From Comamonadaceae bacterium (GTDB lineage: Bacteria; Pseudomonadota; Gammaproteobacteria; Burkholderiales; Burkholderiaceae), in assembly GCA_947377705.1 (NCBI GenBank), contig CANCGU010000057.1, positions 1-12,393 of the forward strand: a DNA stretch of 12,393 nucleotides. The letters run 5' to 3'. The position numbers were made by a program, and so were the translations under genes. Below the pieces are notes generated by a model. That model was not told where the DNA came from and did not search any database. It saw only the letters and a program-made list of their open reading frames with translations. Shown in pieces: positions 1 through 6,449 of the stretch; positions within the stretch are counted from its first letter, which is position 1, and the number at the start of each line of letters is the position of its first letter.

Positions 1-37
1 TCCCTGGTGTGTGGCCATTGACCAGATCTTCCACCCC

Positions 38-43
38 TACAAT
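38..43 (+). promoter_or_regulatory. Candidate -10 element of the tRNA-Gly gene
   Basis: TACAAT matches the sigma-70 -10 consensus at five of six positions. It lies 10 bases before the first base of the mature tRNA, which would put transcription start a few bases upstream of the tRNA. The best -35-like hexamer, TTGACC at 18-23, is only 14 bp away and so is poorly spaced; at 17 bp spacing the hexamer is the weak CCATTG. The -10 is plausible and the -35 unresolved. Nothing else is recognised in bases 1-53. Confidence 0.35.
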
Positions 44-53
44 CTAAGCTAAT

Positions 54-127
54 GCGGGTGTCGTTCAATGGTAGGACTCTTGCTTCCCAAGCAAATAACG
101 TGGGTTCGATTCCCATCACCCGCTCCA
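54..127 (+). tRNA. tRNA-Gly with anticodon CCC, CCA end encoded
   Basis: The sequence folds as a 74-nt tRNA. The acceptor stem is GCGGGTG (54-60) paired with CACCCGC (117-123), followed by discriminator T124 and an encoded CCA (125-127). The D arm has GTTCAATGGTAGGAC, with one T-G wobble in its stem. The anticodon loop TTCCCAA (84-90) carries CCC at 86-88, which reads glycine codon GGG. The T arm holds the invariant GGTTCGATTCC. It closely resembles E. coli glycine tRNA with anticodon CCC. The first anticodon-stem pair (79/95) is C-A rather than Watson-Crick, a minor oddity. A terminator follows immediately, so it seems to be a single-gene transcript. Confidence 0.96.
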
Positions 128-131
128 AATA

Positions 132-159
132 AAAAAGCCGCTCAACTGAGCGGCTTTTT
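132..159. terminator. Bidirectional intrinsic terminator between tRNA-Gly and scoB
   Basis: GCCGCTC (137-143) pairs with GAGCGGC (148-154) around a four-base loop. Five A bases flank the stem on the left and five T bases on the right, so a GC-rich hairpin followed by a U run forms in either direction. It can end the plus-strand tRNA transcript and the minus-strand scoAB transcript, whose last stop codon is 18 bp to the right. Confidence 0.9.
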
Positions 160-177
160 CGGTAGTTCAGCGCTGAA

Positions 178-816
178 TTAAATCAAAGTCACGCCTGTCT
201 TGCTTTGCAGGAACTCGCGGGTCACGCCGGGTGCTAGCTCAATGACTTTCAAGCCTTCAGGCACCACGTCCATCACAGCCAAGTCCGTGATGATGCGATC
301 CACCACGCCCACGCCTGTGAGAGGCAAGGTGCAGTCTTTCAGGATTTTCAAATCTTCGGTGCCGTCTTTTTTCTTAGCCACATGTTCCATCAAGATGATC
401 ACGCGCTTCACACCTGCGACCAAGTCCATCGCACCGCCCATGCCTTTGATCATCTTGCCGGGAATCATCCAGTTGGCCAAATCGCCTTTCTCACTCACTT
501 GCATCGCGCCAAGGATGGAGAGGTTGATCTTGCCGCCGCGAATCATGGCGAACGATTGATCGCTGCCAAAAATGGCTGAACCTTTGATGGTGGTCACCGT
601 TTGTTTACCTGCGTTGATGAGGTCGGCATCGACTTCATCTTCGTAAGGAAACGGACCAATGCCGAGCATGCCATTTTCGCTTTGCAGCCAAACCTCTACA
701 TGGTCAGGCACATGGTTAGCCACCAGCGTGGGAATACCAATGCCGAGGTTCACATAAAAACCGTCTTGCAGTTCGCTTGCCGCGCGTGCGGCCATTTCGT
801 CTTGAGTCCAAGCCAT
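178..816 (-). CDS. scoB: 3-oxoacid CoA-transferase subunit B
   Basis: This is the beta subunit of a two-subunit class I CoA-transferase. It most likely moves CoA from succinyl-CoA to a 3-oxoacid such as acetoacetate, in the cytoplasm. The 212 residues match the usual subunit B length. The motif SENGMLG (residues 46-52) contains the catalytic glutamate, E47, which forms the glutamyl-CoA thioester intermediate in this family. LGIGIPT (24-30), GSAIFGS and [12 protein letters not shown] are also typical. GGAA precedes ATG 816, and only 9 bases separate it from the scoA stop, so the two genes form an operon. Related subunits act on 3-oxoadipate (PcaJ) or acetoacetate (AtoA). The sequence feels closest to the succinyl-CoA:3-ketoacid type, but the substrate is inferred. 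Confidence 0.95.
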   Translation of the reverse strand: MAWTQDEMAARAASELQDGFYVNLGIGIPTLVANHVPDHVEVWLQSENGMLGIGPFPYEDEVDADLINAGKQTVTTIKGSAIFGSDQSFAMIRGGKINLSILGAMQVSEKGDLANWMIPGKMIKGMGGAMDLVAGVKRVIILMEHVAKKKDGTEDLKILKDCTLPLTGVGVVDRIITDLAVMDVVPEGLKVIELAPGVTREFLQSKTGVTLI

Positions 817-825
817 GTCTATTCC

Positions 826-1527
826 TTATTTACGGTCGCGGGTGGTGCGCTTTTCAATGCGCTTCTCGGGCGTGGGGTTGTGCACGATGCGATGCACATA
901 AATGCCGGGCAAGTGAATGTCATCAGGGGCCAGCTCGCCTGTGGCCACAATGCGCTCGACTTCGACCACACAAATCTTGCCAGCGGTGGCCGCAGCGGGG
1001 TTGAAGTTGCGAGCCGTCATATTGAAGCGCAGGTTGCCTGAGCGGTCAGCCACATCGGCTTTGATAAGCGAGATTTCGGGCACCAACGCGTGCTCCATCA
1101 CATAGGTTTCGCCATCAAAATCGCGCAGTTCTTTTCCCTCCGCCACCAAGGTGCCCACACCGGTTTTGGTGAAAAAGGCGGGAATGCCCGCGCCGCCAGC
1201 ACGCAGCTTTTCAGCCAGGGTGCCTTGCGGTGTAAATTCCAACTCCAGCTCGCCAGACAGGTATTGGCGCTCGAACTCTTTGTTCTCGCCTACGTAGCTG
1301 GAAATCATCTTTTTGATTTGACGGGTGTCGAGCAATTTGCCCAAACCAAAACCGTCCACGCCTGCGTTGTTGGAAATCACGGTCAAGTCCTTCACGCCTG
1401 TGTCGCGCAAGGCGTCAATCAAGGCTTCAGGAATGCCACACAAACCAAAGCCACCCACAGCCATCAATTGGCCATCAGTCACGATGTCTTTGAGCGCGTC
1501 AGCAGCAGAAGGAAAAACTTTATTCAA
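826..1527 (-). CDS. scoA: 3-oxoacid CoA-transferase subunit A (TTG start)
   Basis: This is the alpha subunit partner of Sco[11 protein letters not shown] (residues 25-34 from the chosen start) is the conserved glycine-rich motif of subunit A, and [11 protein letters not shown] and [12 protein letters not shown] are also family features. I start it at TTG 1527, giving 233 residues beginning (M)[11 protein letters not shown], the usual N-terminus of this family. A strong GGAG at 1534-1537 lies 6 bases upstream of that TTG. The in-frame ATG at 1548 would add seven unconserved residues and would swallow this ribosome binding site. It is first in the scoA-scoB operon and divergent from a PAS-LuxR regulator that may control it. 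3-oxoadipate CoA-transferase (PcaI) is the main alternative identity. Confidence 0.94.
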   Translation of the reverse strand: MNKVFPSAADALKDIVTDGQLMAVGGFGLCGIPEALIDALRDTGVKDLTVISNNAGVDGFGLGKLLDTRQIKKMISSYVGENKEFERQYLSGELELEFTPQGTLAEKLRAGGAGIPAFFTKTGVGTLVAEGKELRDFDGETYVMEHALVPEISLIKADVADRSGNLRFNMTARNFNPAAATAGKICVVEVERIVATGELAPDDIHLPGIYVHRIVHNPTPEKRIEKRTTRDRK

Positions 1528-1533
1528 GGGATG

Positions 1534-1537
1534 CTCC
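1534..1537 (-). promoter_or_regulatory. Ribosome binding site that fixes the scoA TTG start
   Basis: GGAG on the minus strand lies 6 bases before TTG 1527. It would be inside the coding sequence if the upstream ATG at 1548 were used. Its spacing, together with the conserved protein start NKVFPSA, supports the TTG. Confidence 0.7.
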
Positions 1538-1565
1538 AAAAAGTGCAACAGAGTAGCGCTACGAT

Positions 1566-1587
1566 ACTACGTAACCAAATACGTAGT
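1566..1587. promoter_or_regulatory. Inverted repeat in the scoA / PAS-LuxR intergenic region, candidate operator
   Basis: ACTACGTA (1566-1573) is perfectly repeated in inverted form as TACGTAGT (1580-1587) across a 6-base spacer. A related half-site, TCCGTAA, follows at 1590-1596. A separate 10-bp palindrome, GTAGCGCTAC, is at 1553-1562. All lie in the 92-bp gap between two divergent genes, one of which encodes a LuxR-type DNA-binding protein. The likely reading is a binding site for that regulator controlling scoAB, itself, or both. On the minus strand a -10-like TAGTAT overlaps the repeat with no good -35, which would suit an activator-dependent promoter. The repeat is directly visible; its function is inferred. 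Confidence 0.6.
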
Positions 1588-1619
1588 TTTCCGTAAGCAC
1601 AGACCCCCGAGTTTTGCAC

Positions 1620-2186
1620 ATGCCCTTGCCCGTTTCTCTTGACTATCGCCAGGCCTTTGACCTCGCCCCTGTCGGGCTGGTGCTCTCGCGCAACCGCACC
1701 ATGGTGGACTGCAACCAACATGTGTGCGACATGTTTGGCGCCACACGCGAGCAGCTGATAGGTCAATCGTTTCAAGTGCTCTACCCCAGTGCCGATGAAT
1801 ACGAACGGACAGGGGTACGCATTGAACTGAGCCTGAACGACAAAGGTCTTTATGCTGATGACCGTGTGATGAAGCGCATTGATGGTCGCCTCAAAGGCGA
1901 GCCTTTTTGGTGTCATGTCACAGGACGGGCCCTGAACCGAGCTTCCCCGCACGAGGCAGGCATTTGGAGTTTTGAAGACCTCAGTGCCACCCGCCCTGTT
2001 CGCACCGAACTGACCGCACGCGAGCGCGAAGTTGCCGCTTTTTTGATGGAGGGCATGACCTCCAAAGAGATTGGCAAAGCACTCGGCATCAGCCACCGCA
2101 CGGTCGAGATTTACCGCGCCAAGCTGATGCGCAAATACAAAGCGTCCACTACCGCAGACTTGGTACACAAGTTGGTGGTGGGCTAA
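1620..2186 (+). CDS. PAS domain, LuxR-type HTH transcriptional regulator
   Basis: The protein has 188 residues from ATG 1620. Residues 10-122 look like one PAS sensor domain (DLAPVGLVLSRNRTMVDCN, then GQSFQVLYPS, then a WSFEDLS-like final strand). Residues 128-185 form a LuxR/GerE helix-turn-helix, including LTAREREVAAFL, TSKEIGKALGIS and HRTVEIYRAKLM. There is no receiver domain, so this looks like a one-component regulator, with the PAS domain sensing a ligand, redox state or cofactor. It is divergent from scoAB, with inverted repeats between them, and 43 bp upstream of an AhpD-like gene. An in-frame TTG at 1614 is an alternative start, and neither has a clear Shine-Dalgarno. The sensed signal cannot be read from the sequence. 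Confidence 0.88.
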   Translation: MPLPVSLDYRQAFDLAPVGLVLSRNRTMVDCNQHVCDMFGATREQLIGQSFQVLYPSADEYERTGVRIELSLNDKGLYADDRVMKRIDGRLKGEPFWCHVTGRALNRASPHEAGIWSFEDLSATRPVRTELTAREREVAAFLMEGMTSKEIGKALGISHRTVEIYRAKLMRKYKASTTADLVHKLVVG

Positions 2187-2229
2187 GACCTTAGCCACCG
2201 CAAACCCACAAAACCCTGGAGACCTCCCC

Positions 2230-2814
2230 ATGAACCGCTACCTCGCCCCAGAGCTGAAAGACTTGCCCGAAGACCTGCGCACCAAGATTTTGGAGGTCCA
2301 AGAAAAAGCTGGATTTGTACCCAATGTGTTCTTGGGATTAGCCCGACGGCCCGCCGAATGGCGTGCCTTTTTTGCGTACCACGATGCGTTGATGGTGCCG
2401 GAGTCTGTGGGGCGCGACAGCAACCTCACCAAAGGTGACCGAGAAATGATCGTCACCACCACCAGCGCGGCCAACCACTGCTTGTATTGCGTGGTGGCAC
2501 ACGGCGCCATTTTGCGCATCTACGAAAAGAAACCCTTGGTCGCAGACCAAGTGGCGGTGAACTACCGCAAAGCCGACATCACCCCACGCCAACGCGCGAT
2601 GCTCGACTTCGCCATGAAGGTGTGCCTGCACAGCGACTTGATTGACGAGACAGACTTCGCCCCCTTGCATGCGCATGGTTTCAATGACGAAGACATTTGG
2701 GATATTGCGGCAATCACTGCCTTCTTTGGCTTGAGCAACCGCATGGCTAGCTTCAGCGGCATGATGCCCAACCCAGAGTTTTACTTGATGGGTCGCGTAC
2801 CCAAACAAAAATAA
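2230..2814 (+). CDS. AhpD-like peroxidase-related protein (carboxymuconolactone decarboxylase fold)
   Basis: The 194-residue protein belongs to the alkylhydroperoxidase AhpD / carboxymuconolactone decarboxylase superfamily, in the 'peroxidase-related enzyme' branch. The key feature is C84-L-Y-C87 followed by H91 (CxxCxxxH), the redox-active dithiol and proton-relay arrangement of AhpD-type reductases. The pattern KGDREMIVTTTSAANHC before it and the segment ITPRQRAMLDFAMKV after it are family-typical. GGAG sits 8 bases before ATG 2230. It lies 43 bp after the PAS-LuxR gene and directly abuts the next gene, so the three are probably cotranscribed. A role in reducing organic or fatty-acyl peroxides is plausible, but the substrate is unknown. 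Confidence 0.9.
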   Translation: MNRYLAPELKDLPEDLRTKILEVQEKAGFVPNVFLGLARRPAEWRAFFAYHDALMVPESVGRDSNLTKGDREMIVTTTSAANHCLYCVVAHGAILRIYEKKPLVADQVAVNYRKADITPRQRAMLDFAMKVCLHSDLIDETDFAPLHAHGFNDEDIWDIAAITAFFGLSNRMASFSGMMPNPEFYLMGRVPKQK

Positions 2815-3078
2815 ATGGAATGCCGCAGCGGATGTGGCGCGTGCTGCATCGCGCCCTCCATCACCAGCCCTCTACCCGGCATGCCGCAGGGCAAACCGGC
2901 TGGCGTACCTTGCGTGCAGCTGTTGCCCGACATGCGCTGTGCGGTATTTGGTCAAACTGAAAGACCCGCTTTTTGTGGTGGCTTGCAGCCCTCGGTTGAC
3001 ATGTGCGGCGCTGATCGCAACGCCGCATTGCTGTGGCTCACACGGCTCGATGCAGCCACTGCGCCATCAGCCCATTAA
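2815..3078 (+). CDS. YkgJ family cysteine cluster protein
   Basis: This 87-residue protein has eight cysteines (C3, C7, C10, C11, C33, C42, C54, C64) arranged as in the YkgJ/UPF0153 cysteine-cluster family, which is thought to bind metal, probably Zn or Fe-S. The N-terminal CRSGCGACCIAP, the GMPQGKPAGVPC segment and the RPAFC/DMCG segments are typical of the short proteobacterial members. ATG 2815 follows the stop of the AhpD-like gene with no gap, so translation is probably coupled. Its stop overlaps the end of the convergent thioesterase gene. The molecular function is not established for the family. Confidence 0.9.
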   Translation: MECRSGCGACCIAPSITSPLPGMPQGKPAGVPCVQLLPDMRCAVFGQTERPAFCGGLQPSVDMCGADRNAALLWLTRLDAATAPSAH

Positions 3079-3497
3079 AGCGTGACGATCTCGCGCAACC
3101 AGTCAGGCAAATCCACCGCTTTTTTCTTGGGGAAATCTACCCAAATGGTGGTGGCACCGCCTGCAGCGTAAATTTCGCCAGGGTTAGCAGCTTGGTCCAT
3201 CGTCGCCCAAGTTTCAAAGGTGGTGCGTCCCGGGTCGCTGGCATACATCTTCACCAAGACATCGCCCGGGTATTCGAGTTGCTTGTAAAAGTTACAAAAC
3301 GCATTCACGATCACGGGGCCTTCGCCCTTGGGGCCGGGGGCTGCATCGAACTGGTGTAACCAATCGACACGCGCAATTTCGAGGTAGCGAAAGTAAATCG
3401 TGTTGTTGATGTGGCCCATCGCATCCATGTCGCCCCAGCGCATAGGAATGGTGCATTCGTACACCAATTTTTTCTTTTCTGGAATTTCGTATCTCAT
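3075..3497 (-). CDS. Acyl-CoA thioesterase, hotdog (4HBT) family
   Basis: This is a 140-residue single hotdog-fold protein that probably hydrolyses an acyl- or aroyl-CoA thioester in the cytoplasm. The motif RWGDMDAMGHINN (residues 20-32) is the active-site signature of the 4-hydroxybenzoyl-CoA thioesterase/YbgC group, and D25 aligns with the catalytic aspartate. It is followed by the helix NTIYFRYLEIARVDWL. Its ATG overlaps the stop of the upstream SDR gene in an ATGA arrangement, so it is the second gene of a coupled pair. Its stop codon shares bases with that of the convergent YkgJ-like gene. Chain-length or substrate preference cannot be read here. Confidence 0.9.
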   Translation of the reverse strand: MRYEIPEKKKLVYECTIPMRWGDMDAMGHINNTIYFRYLEIARVDWLHQFDAAPGPKGEGPVIVNAFCNFYKQLEYPGDVLVKMYASDPGRTTFETWATMDQAANPGEIYAAGGATTIWVDFPKKKAVDLPDWLREIVTL

Positions 3498-4276
3498 AGT
3501 GCAAACCCGTCGTCGGCCGAAATGATGGCGCCGTTAATGAAAGAACTCTCGGCGCTCGCGAGCAGCACCAGCAAAGCATCTAAATCTTGCGGATGGCCCA
3601 CACGCTTGCGCGGCAGCATGCTCACCAACTTTTGGCCCGCCTCTGTGCTCCAAATGTGCTCATTCATTTCGGTGCTGATGTAGCCGGGACAAATCGCGTT
3701 GACGTTGATACCAAAACGCCCCCACTCCAAGGCCAAGGCCTTGGTCATTTGAATCACCGCAGCTTTGCTCATGGCATAAGGTGCAATTTGCGGCAAGGCT
3801 TTCAAGCCCACCACGGAGGCAATGTTGATGATGCGCCCGCCCGTGTAGGTGCCGGGCGCTGCGCCCTTGGCGCGGGCCAGCATGCGCTTGCCCACTTCTT
3901 GGGCCACAAAAAACGAGCCCTTCACATTGGTGTTGAAAGTGAAGTCAAAGTCTTGTTCAGTCACATCCTGCACGCGCTGTGTGGTGCTGACGCCTGAGTT
4001 GTTGACCAAGATGTCAATGCTGCCAACCTCGGTCTCCACATGGGCCACAGCAGATTTGATGCTGCCTAAGGTGGTCACGTCCAAGCTCACCACATGGGCA
4101 TCGCCCCCTTCGGATTGCAGCTCAGCGCGAAGCTCTTTGAGCTTTTCCATGCGTCGGCTGGCCAGCACCACGGCAGCCCCTGCGCGTGACAAGGTACGGG
4201 CAAATTGCGCCCCCAAACCACTGGATGCACCGGTGACCAAAGCCACCCGGCCCGACAAATCCATGCTGTATGCCAT
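3494..4276 (-). CDS. SDR family NAD(P)-dependent oxidoreductase
   Basis: This 260-residue protein is a classical short-chain dehydrogenase/reductase. It has the cofactor-binding motif TGASSGLG (15-22), NNSG (92-95), N117, catalytic S154, YAMSK with Y167 and K171, and PG (197-198) after the catalytic helix. The A/S-R-R pattern after strand 2 (ASRRMEK, 39-45) suggests NADP(H), although this is only indicative. ATG 4276 is preceded by AGGGGG (4282-4287). The stop overlaps the thioesterase start by four bases. In context it could act on a 3-hydroxyacyl-CoA or related alcohol/ketone in acyl-CoA metabolism, but SDR substrates are not predictable from sequence alone. Confidence 0.93.
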   Translation of the reverse strand: MAYSMDLSGRVALVTGASSGLGAQFARTLSRAGAAVVLASRRMEKLKELRAELQSEGGDAHVVSLDVTTLGSIKSAVAHVETEVGSIDILVNNSGVSTTQRVQDVTEQDFDFTFNTNVKGSFFVAQEVGKRMLARAKGAAPGTYTGGRIINIASVVGLKALPQIAPYAMSKAAVIQMTKALALEWGRFGINVNAICPGYISTEMNEHIWSTEAGQKLVSMLPRKRVGHPQDLDALLVLLASAESSFINGAIISADDGFAL

Positions 4277-4333
4277 GTACGCCCCCTGAATGTTGAGTTA
4301 TTTCATTATGACAAGTGCGTTGTTGGCAGGCCC

Positions 4334-4339
4334 TAAAAT
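4334..4339 (+). promoter_or_regulatory. Candidate -10 element for the ETF-QO / gcvH operon
   Basis: TAAAAT matches five of six consensus bases and lies 36 bases before ATG 4376. The only -35-like sequence (TGACA, 4309-4313) is about 20 bp upstream, which is too far for a strong sigma-70 promoter. This is a weak call that rests mainly on the -10 and its place in a 99-bp divergent intergenic gap. Confidence 0.35.
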
Positions 4340-4340
4340 C

Positions 4341-4369
4341 TGTCTCACCTCTGACAACAGACTGAGACA
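4341..4369. promoter_or_regulatory. Inverted repeat in the ETF-QO leader
   Basis: TGTCTCA (4341-4347) is perfectly inverted as TGAGACA (4363-4369) across 15 bases. It lies just downstream of the candidate -10 and ends 6 bases before the start codon. It could be an operator or an RNA stem covering the ribosome binding region (GAGACA is the only purine-rich SD-like stretch). With 7-bp arms a chance occurrence is possible. Confidence 0.35.
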
Positions 4370-4375
4370 AGACAC

Positions 4376-6061
4376 ATGACACAAGAAGAAATCCTCGCCC
4401 AGTTCGGCCCACGCGAAGCCATGGAATACGACGTGGTCGTGATTGGCGGCGGGCCCGGTGGTTTGGCCACGGCCATCCGCATCAAACAACTCGCCGCTGA
4501 AAAAGGCAACGACGTTTCCGTCGTGGTACTAGAAAAAGGCTCAGAGCCTGGCGCGCACATTTTGTCGGGTGCCGTGATGGACCCCAAGGCCATGACTGAG
4601 CTCATCCCCAACTGGAAAGAACTCGGCTGCCCCCTGAGCCAAGAAGTCACAGGCGACGACTTGCTGACGCTGACCGAAACTGGCACCAGCCGCGTGCCCA
4701 GCTGGTTAATGCCCCGCAACTTCCACAACGACGGCTGCTACGTGGTGTCACTCAGCAACGTGGTGAAGTGGATGGCGGCACACGCTGAATCGATTGGCGT
4801 GGAAATCTTTCCAGGCTTCACAGCGGCTGAAGTGCTTTACAACGACGATGGCAGCGTCAAAGGCGTGGCCACTGGCAACCTCGGCGTGGGCAAAGACGGC
4901 GAACCCACCGATAACTTCCAACTCGGCATGGAGTTGCACGCCAAGTACACCATCTTCGCTGAAGGCGCACGCGGTCACTTGGGCAAACAAGTGATTGCCA
5001 AATACAACTTGACCGAAGGCCGCGACCCGCAAAGCTATGCCATCGGTATCAAAGAGTTGTGGGAAGTGGACCCATCCAAAGCCAAACCCGGTTTGGTGGT
5101 GCACACTTCTGGCTGGCCCATGCAAGACGACACCTTTGGCGGCGGTTTTTTGTACCACCTCGAAGACAACAAAGTCACCCTTGGTTTTGTGCTCGGCCTC
5201 GACTACAAAAACCCATGGCTCAGCCCCTTTGAAGAAATGCAACGCTGGAAAACACACCCAGCCATTGCAGCTCACCTCGAAGGCGCGAAACGCATTGGCT
5301 ACGGCGCACGCGCCATCAATAACGGCACACCACAAGCGTTGCCCAAAACGGTTTTTCCAGGCGGCGCACTGATTGGTTGCGATGCGGGCTACTTGAATGC
5401 CGCCCGTATCAAAGGCAGCCACGCCGCCATCAAGAGCGGCATGTTGGCTGCTGACGCTGCCTATGAGGCTGTGTCCGCAGGACGCGCCAACGATGAACTG
5501 AGCGCCTACCCTGCCGCGTTTGAAAAGAGCTGGCTGAGCCAAGAACTCAACCAATACCGCAACTTCAAACTGTGGTTCAAAAAAGGCATGCTGGTTGGCA
5601 CCTTGATGACCGGCATCGAGCATTGGCTGCTACCCAAACTCGGCATCGACACACCTCCTTGGACACTGCACGGCAGCAAAGCCGACCATGTCAGCTTAGA
5701 ACCTGCCGCACAGCACGCCCAAATCAACTACCCCAAGCCAGACGGCAAACTCACGTTTGACCGCTTGAGCAGCGTGTTCATCAGCAACACCAACCACGAA
5801 GAAAACCAACCCGCGCACTTGACGCTCAAAGACGCGTCCGTGCCTGTGAGCATCAACCTGGCCAAATACGCTGGCCCCGAGAGCCGCTATTGCCCAGCGG
5901 GTGTGTACGAGTTTGTGAAAAACGACGACAACACCGATCGCTTGCAAATCAACGCGCAAAACTGCGTGCACTGCAAAACCTGCGACATCAAAGACCCCAC
6001 ACAAAACATCGTGTGGGTCACGCCTGAAGGCGGTGGCGGCCCCAACTACAGCGGTATGTAA
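4376..6061 (+). CDS. Electron transfer flavoprotein-ubiquinone oxidoreductase
   Basis: This membrane-associated enzyme takes electrons from reduced electron transfer flavoprotein, delivered by acyl-CoA and related dehydrogenases, and passes them to ubiquinone. The 561 residues match the family length. VVVIGGGPGG (20-29) is the FAD-binding dinucleotide motif, followed by LEKGSEPGAHILSGAVMDP. A hydrophobic stretch near 400-420 (KKGMLVGTLMTGIEHWLLP) fits the membrane-surface segment, followed by PWTLHGSKADH. The C-terminus carries the [4Fe-4S] ligands C506 (CPAGVYEF) and C530, C533 and C536 (CVHCKTC). It is the prokaryotic equivalent of ETFDH. The ETF subunits are not in this window, but the nearby CoA-transferase, SDR and thioesterase fit an acyl-CoA oxidation setting. 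gcvH begins 5 bases after its stop. Confidence 0.96.
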   Translation: MTQEEILAQFGPREAMEYDVVVIGGGPGGLATAIRIKQLAAEKGNDVSVVVLEKGSEPGAHILSGAVMDPKAMTELIPNWKELGCPLSQEVTGDDLLTLTETGTSRVPSWLMPRNFHNDGCYVVSLSNVVKWMAAHAESIGVEIFPGFTAAEVLYNDDGSVKGVATGNLGVGKDGEPTDNFQLGMELHAKYTIFAEGARGHLGKQVIAKYNLTEGRDPQSYAIGIKELWEVDPSKAKPGLVVHTSGWPMQDDTFGGGFLYHLEDNKVTLGFVLGLDYKNPWLSPFEEMQRWKTHPAIAAHLEGAKRIGYGARAINNGTPQALPKTVFPGGALIGCDAGYLNAARIKGSHAAIKSGMLAADAAYEAVSAGRANDELSAYPAAFEKSWLSQELNQYRNFKLWFKKGMLVGTLMTGIEHWLLPKLGIDTPPWTLHGSKADHVSLEPAAQHAQINYPKPDGKLTFDRLSSVFISNTNHEENQPAHLTLKDASVPVSINLAKYAGPESRYCPAGVYEFVKNDDNTDRLQINAQNCVHCKTCDIKDPTQNIVWVTPEGGGGPNYSGM

Positions 6062-6066
6062 ACACC

Positions 6067-6429
6067 ATGAACAAATATCACGCAGAACACACCTGGGTTC
6101 GCCTTGAAGGCGACACCGCTTGGGTGGGCATCACACAACACGCCCAAGACACCTTGGGCGACATCGTGTTTATTGACTTCGCAGAAGTTGGCAAAACCTT
6201 TGCACAAGGCACCGTGGCCGGTGTGGTTGAGTCGGTCAAAGCCGCCGCCGATGTACACATGCCCGCGAGTGTGGAAATTTTGGAAACCAACGAAGCCCTG
6301 CGCGCCGACCCTTCGCTGGCCAACAGCGACCCCGAGAGTGCGGGTTGGTTTTATCGGGTCAAGCTCAGCAACGCGGCTGAGTTGGATGGGCTGATGGATA
6401 CGGCGGCTTATCAAGCTGTTACGGGTTAA
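6067..6429 (+). CDS. gcvH: Glycine cleavage system H protein
   Basis: This small lipoyl carrier shuttles the aminomethyl group between the P, T and L proteins of the glycine cleavage complex. The 120 residues are close to the 129 of E. coli GcvH. It shows HTWVRLEGDTAWVGIT at the N-terminus, LGDIVFID (30-37), and VVESVKAAAD with the lipoylation lysine K58. The C-terminal GWFYRVKLSNAAELDGLMDTAAY is typical. One unusual point is PASVEILETNEAL, where families normally have P-x-S-G-E; the glycine is replaced by valine. It starts 5 bases after the ETF-QO gene, with no gcvT or gcvP in view, and is closed by a terminator. A GcvH-like lipoyl protein serving another complex is the alternative. Confidence 0.93.
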   Translation: MNKYHAEHTWVRLEGDTAWVGITQHAQDTLGDIVFIDFAEVGKTFAQGTVAGVVESVKAAADVHMPASVEILETNEALRADPSLANSDPESAGWFYRVKLSNAAELDGLMDTAAYQAVTG

Positions 6430-6449
6430 TCCTAAAGCTGCATCAAAGC

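Noticed and set aside
1524..2231. A 235-codon minus-strand open frame across the PAS-LuxR gene
   Set aside because: It is antisense to a recognisable PAS/LuxR protein, runs through the intergenic palindromes and into scoA, and has no family-like motifs.
4748..5623. A 291-codon minus-strand open frame opposite the ETF-QO gene
   Set aside because: It lies wholly antisense to a clearly conserved gene, its residues (many F, V, H, A runs) match no family, and long antisense frames are expected from the codon bias here.
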